A DNA stretch of 5,706 bases from contig DSBZ01000239.1 in the NCBI GenBank assembly GCA_011057175.1, positions 1 to 5,706 of the forward strand, written 5' to 3'. This document shows, piece after piece, positions 1-5,553 of the stretch (within the stretch, counting starts at the first letter, position 1; the number at the start of each line of letters is the position of its first letter). The notes under the pieces are model-generated. The model searched no databases, had not been told where the DNA came from, and worked only from the letters and a program-made list of their open reading frames with translations. The position numbers and the translations under genes are program-made. Origin of the DNA: Candidatus Acetothermia bacterium (GTDB lineage: Bacteria; Bipolaricaulota; Bipolaricaulia; Bipolaricaulales; Bipolaricaulaceae).

Positions 1-153
1 CCCCCGATCGGGGGCGGCACACTCATCGGCCAGCGCTTGGATCAGCCGGCCCACCGCCTCCTCGGAGAGGCCGAGCGTCTTCGCCAGCTGGGCCAACGCA
101 AGGGGGCGATCCGCCACGAACAGGGCCGCTTCAACGAGGGCCTTGGCTTCCAT
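1..153 (-). CDS. scpB: ScpB, segregation and condensation protein B (N-terminal 51 codons, cut by window start)
   Basis: ScpB is the winged-helix dimer that binds the kleisin ScpA in the bacterial SMC condensin complex. The reading frame opens at ATG 153-151 and stays open for 51 codons to the window edge. It begins MEAKALVEAALFVADRPLAL and continues through LAKTLGLSEEAVGRLIQALA, which matches the usual ScpB opening (an 'ALLFVAGEPL' helix, then 'LGLSEEEV', the first winged helix). The start overlaps the end of scpA by 23 nt, and a GAGG motif lies 6 nt upstream of the ATG, so coupled translation is likely. The gene order smc-scpA-scpB supports the call. The second winged-helix domain and the C-terminus lie outside the window. 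This ORF is short here because it is truncated, so the identification rests on motif plus context. Confidence 0.88.
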   Translation of the reverse strand, partial: MEAKALVEAALFVADRPLALAQLAKTLGLSEEAVGRLIQALADECAAPDRG

Positions 154-829
154 CCGGGACCTCGACGAGGATCTCCCCGAGGAATTCCTCCTGGAACAGG
201 CGTACCTTCCCTTCCGCGTCGAGATGGAGGAGCTCCATCAGCCGGGCCACCTTCTCGCGGGGCTCCCCTCCCGCCACCGCCCGGAACGGAACCACCCGTC
301 TTCCGTTCACCAGCGTAAGCAATCGCTTGAGGAGCTGCTGCGCACGGCGGGTGAACGGCTCCTCCTCCACCGCGAACCCGATATCCTCAGGGGAGAGGTC
401 CGCGTCCGCCGCGGTTCGGCGCCGCTCGGCGGCGAGGGCGGCCCGCAGGGCACGCCCGAGGTCCCCCACCGTGACCCGGCCCCGGGGGTTCCGCCGCAAG
501 GGGAGCCGGAGCTCGGGGGCGATGTAGACGGACGCTTCCTCGGCCGCGAGTTCCGCGGCCACTTCCTCGGCGGCGTCCTCCACCGTGGGGGGAGCGCCCC
601 CGTCCCTCACCCAATCCGACTTCATCCGCAGGAGGACCGAGCTGGCGAGCACCATCCGGCCTGGGACGGCGAACTCGACGTCCCGCCCGGCCACGTAGGC
701 GCGGAACCGGCCGACGAGCTCCACGAGGTCCAACGCCCACGGATCGAGGTCCGCGGTCAGGCTGCGAAACAGGCCTTCCCAATCGGCCTTCGTGAACGAC
801 TGGGGGTCAAGAAGCTCAAGTTCGGGCAT
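131..829 (-). CDS. scpA: ScpA, kleisin subunit of the SMC condensin complex
   Basis: ScpA (232 residues) is the kleisin that joins the two SMC heads and binds ScpB. The N-terminal SMC-neck-binding domain is seen at residues 17-75 and contains DLDPWALDLVELVGRF and the family hallmark VLLRMKSD (65-72). The 'DPW-D-DIVEL' wording is closer to archaeal-type ScpA than to the usual Firmicute form. A middle segment follows (LRLPLRRNPRGRVTVGDLGRAL, about 107-128). The C-terminal winged helix spans about 155-225 and ends GKVRLFQEEFLGEILVEV, the typical 'GKVxLxQxExFGDI' finish that contacts the SMC cap. Its ATG (829-827) lies within the end of smc, overlapping by 14 nt. GGAG sits 7 nt upstream of that start, inside smc, which argues for translational coupling. 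The stop overlaps the scpB start. Length is near the family norm of about 230-260. Confidence 0.93.
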   Translation of the reverse strand: MPELELLDPQSFTKADWEGLFRSLTADLDPWALDLVELVGRFRAYVAGRDVEFAVPGRMVLASSVLLRMKSDWVRDGGAPPTVEDAAEEVAAELAAEEASVYIAPELRLPLRRNPRGRVTVGDLGRALRAALAAERRRTAADADLSPEDIGFAVEEEPFTRRAQQLLKRLLTLVNGRRVVPFRAVAGGEPREKVARLMELLHLDAEGKVRLFQEEFLGEILVEVPDGSQGPR

Positions 830-3284
830 GCTCTAGCTCCATTCCCAACACGTCGGAGGACCCATCCCGCAGGAGGACTCCGTACACCCGATCCGCGTAG
901 CGGACGACCTCCTCATTGTGGGAGATCATGATCACCTGAGCTTGTCGTGCGAACTCCCGCAGCAGCCGCGCCAGCCGCTCCGAGTTGGCCGGATCGAGGG
1001 CGGCGTCCACTTCGTCGAGGAAGTAGAACGGGGCTGGCTTCCCCGCTGCCAGTGCGAGTACGAACGCGATCGCGACGAGGGTCTTCTCCCCGCCGGACAG
1101 GGCATCGAGGAGCCGCGGCTCCTTCCCCGGCGGGCGGGCCTCGATGAGGAGCCCGGACGCGATGTTCCCCGGCTCGGCCAGGGCCAGCCGCGCCTCCCCT
1201 CCCCCGAAGAGGACTTGAAAGAGCCTGTTCAGTTCGCCGGATACAGTCTCCATCGTGACGAGGAACTTCTCCTTCTTCTTCCCTTCGATCTCCCCGATGA
1301 ACCGCTCGATCTCGTGCTTCTCCGCCTCCAGGGTCGCCACGCGGTCCTTGAGGTCCTGGAATTCCGCGAGGAAGGCGTCGTAGTCGGCGATCGCCCGCAG
1401 GTTGACCGTCCCCAGCTCGGCCTGGCGCCGTTCCGCCTGGCGGAGGCGGGCCTGGAGGACCTCCACCGATCCCTGCTCCCCTCCGCCCTCGGGTTGGGTG
1501 ACCTCGCCCATCGCCGCGAGCTCCCCCTCGATCTCCGCGGCCTCCCGCTCATGGCGGGCGAGGTTGGCGCGGTGCCGCTCCAACTCCTGATACGCCGCCC
1601 GGCGCCGCTCGCGGAGGGCCTGAAGATCGCTCTCCGCGCTCGCCCGCGCTGCGTGGGCTTGGGCAAGCTCCCGCGACCGCTCGGCGAGGAGGGCCTCGGC
1701 TGCGGACAGCTCCCCCGATAGCTCCTCCATCTCCCTTCGCAACTGGGTGAGGACCTCCTGCCGGGAGCGGAGCTGGGCCTGGCGGGGGGCAAGATCCACT
1801 CCCGCCCGGCGCGCCGGGGAACCGCCGATGATCGCCCCCCCTCGCTCGAGTAGGTCCCCATCCAACGTCACAACCCGTACCCCAAGCACGTCGCGCACCG
1901 CCTCGAGGGACTCGGCGATCAGCGTGTTGCCGAGGGCATAGAGGAGAGCAGGGCGAGCGTCGCTCGCGCAGTCGGCGAAGTTGGACGCAAACCCGAGGAC
2001 TCCTGGCCGCCGGGCCGCGGCGCGGGCGTTGGGGGACACGGGGGGGACGGCGATCCGATCCAAGGGCAGGAACCGCGCCCGCCCGAGCTTGTGCTCTTTG
2101 AGATGGCGCACCGCTCGCAACGCAAGGTCGCGGGTCTCGACCACGAGGTCGTGGGCGTGCCCCCCCATCGCCGTGGCGAGCGCCACCTCCATCCCCTCCC
2201 GCGGGGTCACGAGTTGCCCCAGGGTCCCCTTCACCCCCTCCCAGCCCAAGGAGAGCACCGCCTCCACTGCCTCCGGCGGGCGATCCTGCCGCGAGAGGAG
2301 ATCGCGCATGTCGCGGATCGTCTCCTTGAGGGACGCGATCTCCCGTTCGGTGAGGCGGGCCTCGGCCTCCTTCGTGGCCAACGCCCCCCGCAGCCGCTCC
2401 ACCCGCCGCACGAGGTCGGCGAGGCCCTGATCGGCATCCGTCCTGTCCCCACCGGCTCTCTCGCGGGCCTCGACCTCCCGATCGAGGCGCTCGACCTCCG
2501 CCGCCAGCTCCTCCACCGCGTCGCGGAGGCGCGCCGCCTGGGCGTGGGCCTTCTCCAGAGCCGCCTTCCGGCTCTGGAATCGACGCCAGGCGAGCGTAGC
2601 TACGATCCGGTCCCGCTCCGCGGCGAGCGCCTGGTACTCGAGAGCCGCCTCCCGCTCCCGGTACAGGGCGGCCAGCCTCTGCCGCCGCTCCGCGAGGAGG
2701 ATCCGGCTCGTGTTCAGCCGCTCCTTGACCTCCCCCAGCTCCTCAATCGCCCGCCCCTTCCGTTCCTCGTAGGCGGCGATCCCCGCCACCTCGTCCAGGA
2801 TCTCGCGCCGTTCCCTGGGGGACCTCTCCAGGACATCGATCACCATCCCCTGCTCGACGATGTGGTACCCATCACGCTCGATCCCGGCGAGGGCGAGGAT
2901 CGCCTCCACCTCGCGGGCGGCGGCGATGCGGCCCTGGATGCGGTAGGTGGAGGCGCTGCGCGTGATGCGCCGCGAGAGGCGCACCTCGCCCTCCGCGTCG
3001 GGGACGAGCTCCTGAAACGTCCCCGCACGGTTATCGAGGGCCAAGGTCACCTCCGCCTCCTCCACCGGATCCCCCTTCGCCGGGGCATGGAGGAGGTGCT
3101 CGATCCGTTCCGCGCGGAGCGACTGGGAGCGACGTCCCATCACGAACGTGAGCGCGTCGAGGAGGTTCGACTTCCCGGTCCCGTTCTCGCCGATGATGGC
3201 CGTGAACCCGGGGTAGAAATCGAGCGTCACCCGGCGCCGGAACGACTTGAACCCGTGGATGGTAAGGCGGCGCAGAGAGGTCAT
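816..3284 (-). CDS. smc: SMC, chromosome segregation/condensation ATPase with short arms
   Basis: This is a structural-maintenance-of-chromosomes ATPase of 822 residues. The Walker A is GENGTGKS (32-39), the Q-loop glutamine is Q145 (VEQGMV), and the ABC signature is LSGGE (729-733). The Walker B is FYFLDEVD (753-760, catalytic E758), the D-loop is AALD (761-764) and the switch histidine is H789 (MISHNE). The hinge spans about 346-490, from GVKGTLGQLV to GDLLERGGAIIGGS, between two heptad-rich arms at about 172-340 and 497-680. The all-intact nucleotide site indicates an active enzyme. The start chosen is ATG 3284-3282, giving MTSLRRLTIHGFKSF, the standard family opening. It overlaps the upstream gene's stop as ATGA. 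The frame also opens at 3383, but the extra 33 residues are unlike SMC. The arms are about half the usual length (normal bacterial SMC is about 1150-1200 residues). The phrases ILDEVAGIAAYEERK and KPAPFYFLDEVDAALD resemble archaeal SMC more than the Bacillus type. Confidence 0.95.
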   Translation of the reverse strand: MTSLRRLTIHGFKSFRRRVTLDFYPGFTAIIGENGTGKSNLLDALTFVMGRRSQSLRAERIEHLLHAPAKGDPVEEAEVTLALDNRAGTFQELVPDAEGEVRLSRRITRSASTYRIQGRIAAAREVEAILALAGIERDGYHIVEQGMVIDVLERSPRERREILDEVAGIAAYEERKGRAIEELGEVKERLNTSRILLAERRQRLAALYREREAALEYQALAAERDRIVATLAWRRFQSRKAALEKAHAQAARLRDAVEELAAEVERLDREVEARERAGGDRTDADQGLADLVRRVERLRGALATKEAEARLTEREIASLKETIRDMRDLLSRQDRPPEAVEAVLSLGWEGVKGTLGQLVTPREGMEVALATAMGGHAHDLVVETRDLALRAVRHLKEHKLGRARFLPLDRIAVPPVSPNARAAARRPGVLGFASNFADCASDARPALLYALGNTLIAESLEAVRDVLGVRVVTLDGDLLERGGAIIGGSPARRAGVDLAPRQAQLRSRQEVLTQLRREMEELSGELSAAEALLAERSRELAQAHAARASAESDLQALRERRRAAYQELERHRANLARHEREAAEIEGELAAMGEVTQPEGGGEQGSVEVLQARLRQAERRQAELGTVNLRAIADYDAFLAEFQDLKDRVATLEAEKHEIERFIGEIEGKKKEKFLVTMETVSGELNRLFQVLFGGGEARLALAEPGNIASGLLIEARPPGKEPRLLDALSGGEKTLVAIAFVLALAAGKPAPFYFLDEVDAALDPANSERLARLLREFARQAQVIMISHNEEVVRYADRVYGVLLRDGSSDVLGMELEHART
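2554..2578. repeat. Perfect 10-bp hairpin inside smc
   Basis: Ten bases at 2554-2563 (TCCAGAGCCG) are exactly complementary to 2569-2578 (CGGCTCTGGA), with a 5-nt loop. It lies within the first coiled-coil arm of smc (residues near 236-243). No T-tract follows on either strand, so it is not a terminator. It may be chance in GC-rich codons or a structure affecting translation through the arm. Confidence 0.4.
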
Positions 3285-3487
3285 GAGCACCTTGCTGGGG
3301 GACGGGCCGGAGGGGGCTCGCAGAGGAGCCTCTCGATCCGATAGAGGTTGTAGTCGGTGGGCACGGCTGTCCCCCCCTCCCACCGCACCAGAGTCGGGGC
3401 AGAGACGCCGATTTGCGCGGCGAGGCTGCGTTTGCTGAGACCGTGCCGCAGCCTATACTCCCTGAGCTTGTCTCCGACCTGTCCCAT
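3281..3487 (-). CDS. Small XRE/Cro-C1-type helix-turn-helix regulator, first gene of the smc operon
   Basis: This is a 68-residue predicted DNA-binding protein. Residues 5-56 match a Cro/C1 (XRE) five-helix domain: GDKLREYRLRHGLSKRSLAA is helix 1 plus the start of the helix-turn-helix, then QIGVSAPTLVRWEGGTAVP is the recognition helix with the conserved W-E-G-G/P turn, then DYNLYRIERLL is the last helix. A short proline-rich tail (58-68) follows, and there is no effector or dimerisation domain. The ATG (3487-3485) has GGGAGG 4 nt upstream. The TGA stop overlaps the smc ATG (ATGA at 3284-3281), so the two genes are almost certainly cotranscribed and translationally coupled. A perfect inverted repeat lies 25 nt upstream of its start, so autoregulation, and hence control of smc-scpAB dosage, is plausible. 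That regulatory role is inferred. The specific family member is not recognised. Confidence 0.82.
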   Translation of the reverse strand: MGQVGDKLREYRLRHGLSKRSLAAQIGVSAPTLVRWEGGTAVPTDYNLYRIERLLCEPPPARPPARCS

Positions 3488-3508
3488 TCCGCCTCCCGAG
3501 CTTGGCGT

Positions 3509-3537
3509 AGTGTAACGTTCGTTACGCAGGACGGCAA
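3509..3537 (-). promoter_or_regulatory. Candidate sigma70-type promoter of the HTH-smc-scpAB operon
   Basis: On the minus strand, TTGCCG (3537-3532; 4 of 6 to TTGACA) and TACACT (3514-3509; 4 of 6 to TATAAT) are separated by exactly 17 nt. The -10 box ends 21 nt before the HTH start codon, leaving a short leader with the ribosome binding site. The -35 box overlaps the T-tract of the upstream terminator. It is the best candidate found between the terminator and the gene, but the match is modest and GC-rich bacteria vary in promoter consensus. Confidence 0.45.
3512..3525. promoter_or_regulatory. Inverted repeat GTAACG-N2-CGTTAC, candidate operator for the XRE regulator
   Basis: A perfect 6-bp inverted repeat with a 2-nt centre sits between the candidate -35 and -10 boxes and overlaps the first 3 nt of the -10. 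One more pair (3510/3527) matches after a mismatch. Position and symmetry suit a dimeric Cro/C1-type repressor that blocks RNA polymerase. It is AT-richer than its surroundings, which makes chance less likely. Binding by the adjacent gene product is an inference. Confidence 0.55.
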
Positions 3538-3568
3538 AGAAAGAGGGCGCGACCGATACGCCGCGCCC
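3536..3568 (-). terminator. Rho-independent terminator of the coiled-coil gene A
   Basis: Reading the minus strand, GGGCGCGGC (3568-3560) pairs with GTCGCGCCC (3553-3545) in a 9-bp stem with one G-U pair and a 6-nt loop, followed by TCTTTCTTT (3544-3536). It begins 14 nt after the stop codon of the coiled-coil gene at 3583 and separates that gene from the smc operon. Confidence 0.85.
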
Positions 3569-3582
3569 ATCCCCTTCCGTCG

Positions 3583-4623
3583 CTATCCACCGAGGAGGGC
3601 CATCACCAGGGCGGCGAGCCCGGCGAGCAAGGCGATGATCGCCATCCCTTGAGCCATCGCGATCCCGCCCTGGAGAGCCTGCACATCCAGATCGACCACC
3701 GTCGCCTCGACGTCCCCCAGCCGCGCCTCATGATCGCCCACCCGGTCCTGGAGGGCCCCGATCGTGCTCTTGAGGTCGGAGGTGAACCCGCCGATCGCCT
3801 TCTCCAACAGGGCGATCTTCTCCCGGTTGTTCTCGATCTTGATGTTCAGGGCCTGGATCGATTGCTCGACGGCAAGGATCCGCCGCTGGACCGACCCGAT
3901 GTCCTGGGCCTCGAGGGCGGCGATGCGACCGGCGTGAGCGGAGACCTGTTCGGCAAGGCTGGCGATGGAGCCCTGGAGCGAGAGGATATCCGCGGTGAAC
4001 TTGCCGTCGAGCATCTCGAGCTCAGCACGCAGCTTCGCCTTGCAGTCCTCGATCTGGGTCTGCAAAGCAAGAGCAGCACCCTCAAGGGTCGTGATCTTGT
4101 CTCCGTGGACAGCGCCTTGCTTGGTGAGGTCGGAGACTTTCTCCCCCAGTGTGGCGATGGCGGAGGCGAACTCCTGCTGCGTCTCCTCCAAGCTCTGAGC
4201 GTGGACAGCGCCTTGCTTGGTAAGGTCGGAGACTTTCTCCCCCAGTGTGGCGATGGCGGAGGCGAACTCCTGCCGCGTCTCCTCCAAGCTCTGAGCAAGG
4301 GAAGTGATGCCCATCGCGAGTTCCTGGTCCGTCTCATTCAGGGCTTCAGCCAGCGCATACAGCTTGGCGATCTGCCCGCTGATCTCGCCATCCAGATCCT
4401 CTAGCTGAGCGGCCAGGCTCGCGTCCACCTCGTTCAGGGCGGACACCGCTCCCTTGAGCTCGGTGATCAGCTCAGCGAAGAACAGGTTCAGCTGGCGGAA
4501 CGCAACCTCCATGGCAGCGATTTCCTCATCCGCCGGGGGCAGCTGGACCTCACCTTGTGCCAACCCCAACGCGCCGAGGAGCACCGCCCCCACAACCAGC
4601 CCTCCCATCACCCGTTTCATCAT
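3583..4623 (-). CDS. Exported coiled-coil protein A with C-terminal membrane anchor
   Basis: This is a 346-residue protein of no recognised family. A Sec-type signal peptide covers residues 1-23 (basic MMKR, then a hydrophobic stretch, with likely cleavage near GLA-Q). Almost all of residues 32-315 are heptad-patterned and helical, with hardly any aromatic residues. Residues 321-344 are a hydrophobic membrane segment and only GG follows. The predicted form is a rod outside the cytoplasmic membrane, held at its C-terminus. Residues 110-141 and 142-173 are a near-identical 32-residue tandem repeat. The block GRIAALEAQD...ALNIKIENNREKIALLE (232-274) recurs in paralogue B. The start ATG 4623 has a perfect AAGGAGGT 7 nt upstream (4638-4631); a second ATG follows immediately. 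The gene has its own terminator at 3536-3568, so it is a separate unit from smc. A surface spacer or envelope-tethering role, in the manner of Thermotoga Omp-alpha rods, is possible but only inferred. Coiled coils also give weak chance matches to many proteins. Confidence 0.85.
   Translation of the reverse strand: MMKRVMGGLVVGAVLLGALGLAQGEVQLPPADEEIAAMEVAFRQLNLFFAELITELKGAVSALNEVDASLAAQLEDLDGEISGQIAKLYALAEALNETDQELAMGITSLAQSLEETRQEFASAIATLGEKVSDLTKQGAVHAQSLEETQQEFASAIATLGEKVSDLTKQGAVHGDKITTLEGAALALQTQIEDCKAKLRAELEMLDGKFTADILSLQGSIASLAEQVSAHAGRIAALEAQDIGSVQRRILAVEQSIQALNIKIENNREKIALLEKAIGGFTSDLKSTIGALQDRVGDHEARLGDVEATVVDLDVQALQGGIAMAQGMAIIALLAGLAALVMALLGG
4105..4296. repeat. 96-bp direct tandem duplication within gene A
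   Basis: Positions 4105-4200 and 4201-4296 are adjacent 96-bp copies that differ at two bases. One difference is silent (in the LTK stretch); the other changes Q to R (TQQE versus TRQE). The unit is 32 codons, so the reading frame is kept. It encodes a coiled-coil stretch starting AQSLEET and ending KQGAVH. The near identity, including silent positions, indicates a recent duplication. Confidence 0.97.
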
Positions 4624-4630
4624 CGGAACG

Positions 4631-4638
4631 ACCTCCTT
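4631..4638 (-). promoter_or_regulatory. Perfect Shine-Dalgarno site of gene A
   Basis: The minus strand reads AAGGAGGT, fully complementary to the bacterial 16S rRNA tail, 7 nt before ATG 4623. It fixes the start of gene A at the first of its two consecutive ATG codons. No convincing -35/-10 pair was found in the 4639-4757 region upstream. Confidence 0.85.
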
Positions 4639-4757
4639 GTTTTCGGCATCCAGCGGTTCAGCGTACCGAGGGGGCCTCGGTTCTGTGATGGCTGCTGGGT
4701 CCCTCGGGGGTGGGATTTGTCACACTCATGGCGGACAGCCGTCCCCCTGCCAGCGGG

Positions 4758-4807
4758 AAAGGAATACAGAGAAGGCGGTGAGGCCGTGCGTGGACGACCC
4801 CACCGCC
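4758..4807 (-). terminator. Strong rho-independent terminator of coiled-coil gene B
   Basis: On the minus strand a 14-bp stem (GGCGGTGGGGTCGT with ACGGCCTCACCGCC, two G-U pairs) closes a 6-nt loop at 4807-4774. It is followed by the T-rich stretch TTCTCTGTATTCCTTT (4773-4758). It starts 17 nt after the stop of gene B and separates it from gene A. Its good condition suggests that gene B is, or recently was, transcribed. Confidence 0.8.
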
Positions 4808-4824
4808 TCGTGGCCCCAGCACCC

Positions 4825-5370
4825 CTAGCTTCCCTGAGAGAGGAGGAGGAACAGAAGGCCTCCCACAGCCAGCGGGACGAGGAAGATCGCCGTCCACTGG
4901 GCCTGTTGGGCCTCGGCCAGCCGGGCCATTTCGGCCTTCAAACCCTCGATCTCCTCGCGTTGGCTGGCTGTCTCGATCTGGATCTCCTCCACCACCGCCA
5001 GACGCTCGTCGCGGCTGGCACTCGCAGCGGCGAAGGCCGTCTCCAGCCCCTCGATCTTCGCCCGGTTGTTGTCGATGCGGATGGACAGGGCCTCGTATGC
5101 CTTGTCCAGCGCGCCCAGACGCCGTTCGAGCGACGCGAAGTCGTGCCCCTCCAGGGCGGTGACCCGTCCCTCGAGGGACATGATCGCGGGGACGACGGCC
5201 CCCTCGAACTTCGCGAACCGATCCCCCAGCTCACCCAATCCCCCCGCGAGGGTCGACGTTGTCCTCTCCAAGGCACTGACCCTCGTCTCGAACGCGGTGA
5301 GGGAGCCCTTGATCTCGAGGATGAACTCCCGAAAGAAGCCCGTCAGTTGGGCGAAGGCATCCTCCAGCAT
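4825..5370 (-). CDS. Coiled-coil membrane-anchored paralogue B, lacking a usable start for its signal peptide
   Basis: The frame runs to TAG 4827-4825 and encodes a protein of the same architecture as gene A. From the internal Met at 5370 (181 residues) there is a coiled coil at about 1-155, the shared block GRVTALEGHD...ALSIRIDNNRAKIEGLE (68-110), and a C-terminal membrane segment at about 159-177 (WTAIFLVPLAVGGLLFLLL). Upstream of 5370 the frame stays open to a TAG at 5475-5473. It encodes a mature N-terminus (QEGAVLPPPEAEVA) and most of a signal peptide (AGLLLGAGLGLG), but contains no ATG, GTG or TTG. As written, only a cytoplasmic form could start, at 5370, where GAGG lies 5 nt upstream. 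This looks like the silent partner of gene C: its first 50 residues are the same as C's except one V/I change. It could also be a 5'-broken pseudogene or one side of an assembly chimera. The intact body and terminator favour a real gene. Confidence 0.65.
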   Translation of the reverse strand: MLEDAFAQLTGFFREFILEIKGSLTAFETRVSALERTTSTLAGGLGELGDRFAKFEGAVVPAIMSLEGRVTALEGHDFASLERRLGALDKAYEALSIRIDNNRAKIEGLETAFAAASASRDERLAVVEEIQIETASQREEIEGLKAEMARLAEAQQAQWTAIFLVPLAVGGLLFLLLSQGS

Positions 5371-5449
5371 TGCGACCTCGGCCTCAGGCGGGGGAAGGAC
5401 GGCCCCCTCCTGACCGAGACCCAGCCCGGCCCCGAGGAGCAGACCGGCC
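5297..5449. repeat. Left arm of a 153-bp (or longer) inverted repeat
   Basis: The reverse complement of 5297-5449 equals 5554-5706 at 152 of 153 positions with no gaps; the one difference is at 5400. It encodes, on the minus strand, the end of the signal peptide and the mature N-terminus of paralogue B. On the inner side the match stops sharply at 5449/5554. The outer limit is unknown because the window ends at 5706. Confidence 0.97.
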
Positions 5450-5553
5450 GCTGCCCCCGCGAGCGCGATGGGCTACGGTGCCTGTGGGATTGCACCCGAG
5501 TGGTAAGAAAGGAGGGCACGCGTGACAGCGAAACGGGTTTTGGGAGGGCTCCT
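5450..5553 (+). promoter_or_regulatory. 104-bp centre of the inverted repeat, holding the only start site; candidate invertible segment
   Basis: This unique segment lies between the repeat arms. Its right half carries AAAGGAGG (5508-5515), GTG 5522 and eleven codons that enter the right arm in frame. Its left half has, in the minus-strand frame of gene B, a stop at 5475-5473 and no start codon. Inverting it by recombination between the arms would supply the start and first codons to gene B and remove them from gene C. No convincing promoter boxes or short recombinase core site are seen in it, and no recombinase gene is in the window. Confidence 0.5.
5508..5515 (+). promoter_or_regulatory. Strong Shine-Dalgarno site deciding the GTG start of gene C
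   Basis: AAAGGAGG lies 6 nt before GTG 5522. It justifies a GTG start that gives a normal basic-then-hydrophobic signal peptide. There is no counterpart in front of gene B. Confidence 0.85.

Noticed and set aside
1..14. Perfect 14-bp palindrome CCCCCGATCGGGGG
   Set aside because: It lies inside the scpB coding sequence at the window edge, is loopless and explained by common GC-rich codons, with no sign of a binding-site context.
2091..3344. 417-codon open frame on the plus strand
   Set aside because: It is antisense to smc, whose motifs are unmistakable. Long open antisense frames are expected in GC-rich DNA, and its product shows no domain-like pattern.
3285..3383. Upstream start giving SMC 33 extra residues
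   Set aside because: The extra residues are unlike any SMC N-terminus and would overlap the HTH gene by about 100 nt, whereas ATG 3284 gives the standard opening and a 4-nt coupled overlap.
4105..4296. CRISPR-like or mobile-element repeat
   Set aside because: There are only two adjacent in-frame copies without spacers, inside a coding sequence, so this is an internal gene duplication.
4666..4680. Hairpin CCGAGG-N3-CCTCGG upstream of gene A
   Set aside because: Only a 6-bp stem with no T-tract in either direction. It may be a leader structure but cannot be called a terminator or riboswitch.
4734..4745. Short inverted repeat GGAC-N4-GTCC upstream of gene A
   Set aside because: Four-base arms are expected by chance in GC-rich DNA, and no promoter nearby gives it a role.
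5450..5553. Insertion sequence or integron-type cassette between the inverted arms
   Set aside because: No transposase or integrase frame, no short terminal repeats with target duplication, and the arms are protein-coding sequence of the two paralogues.
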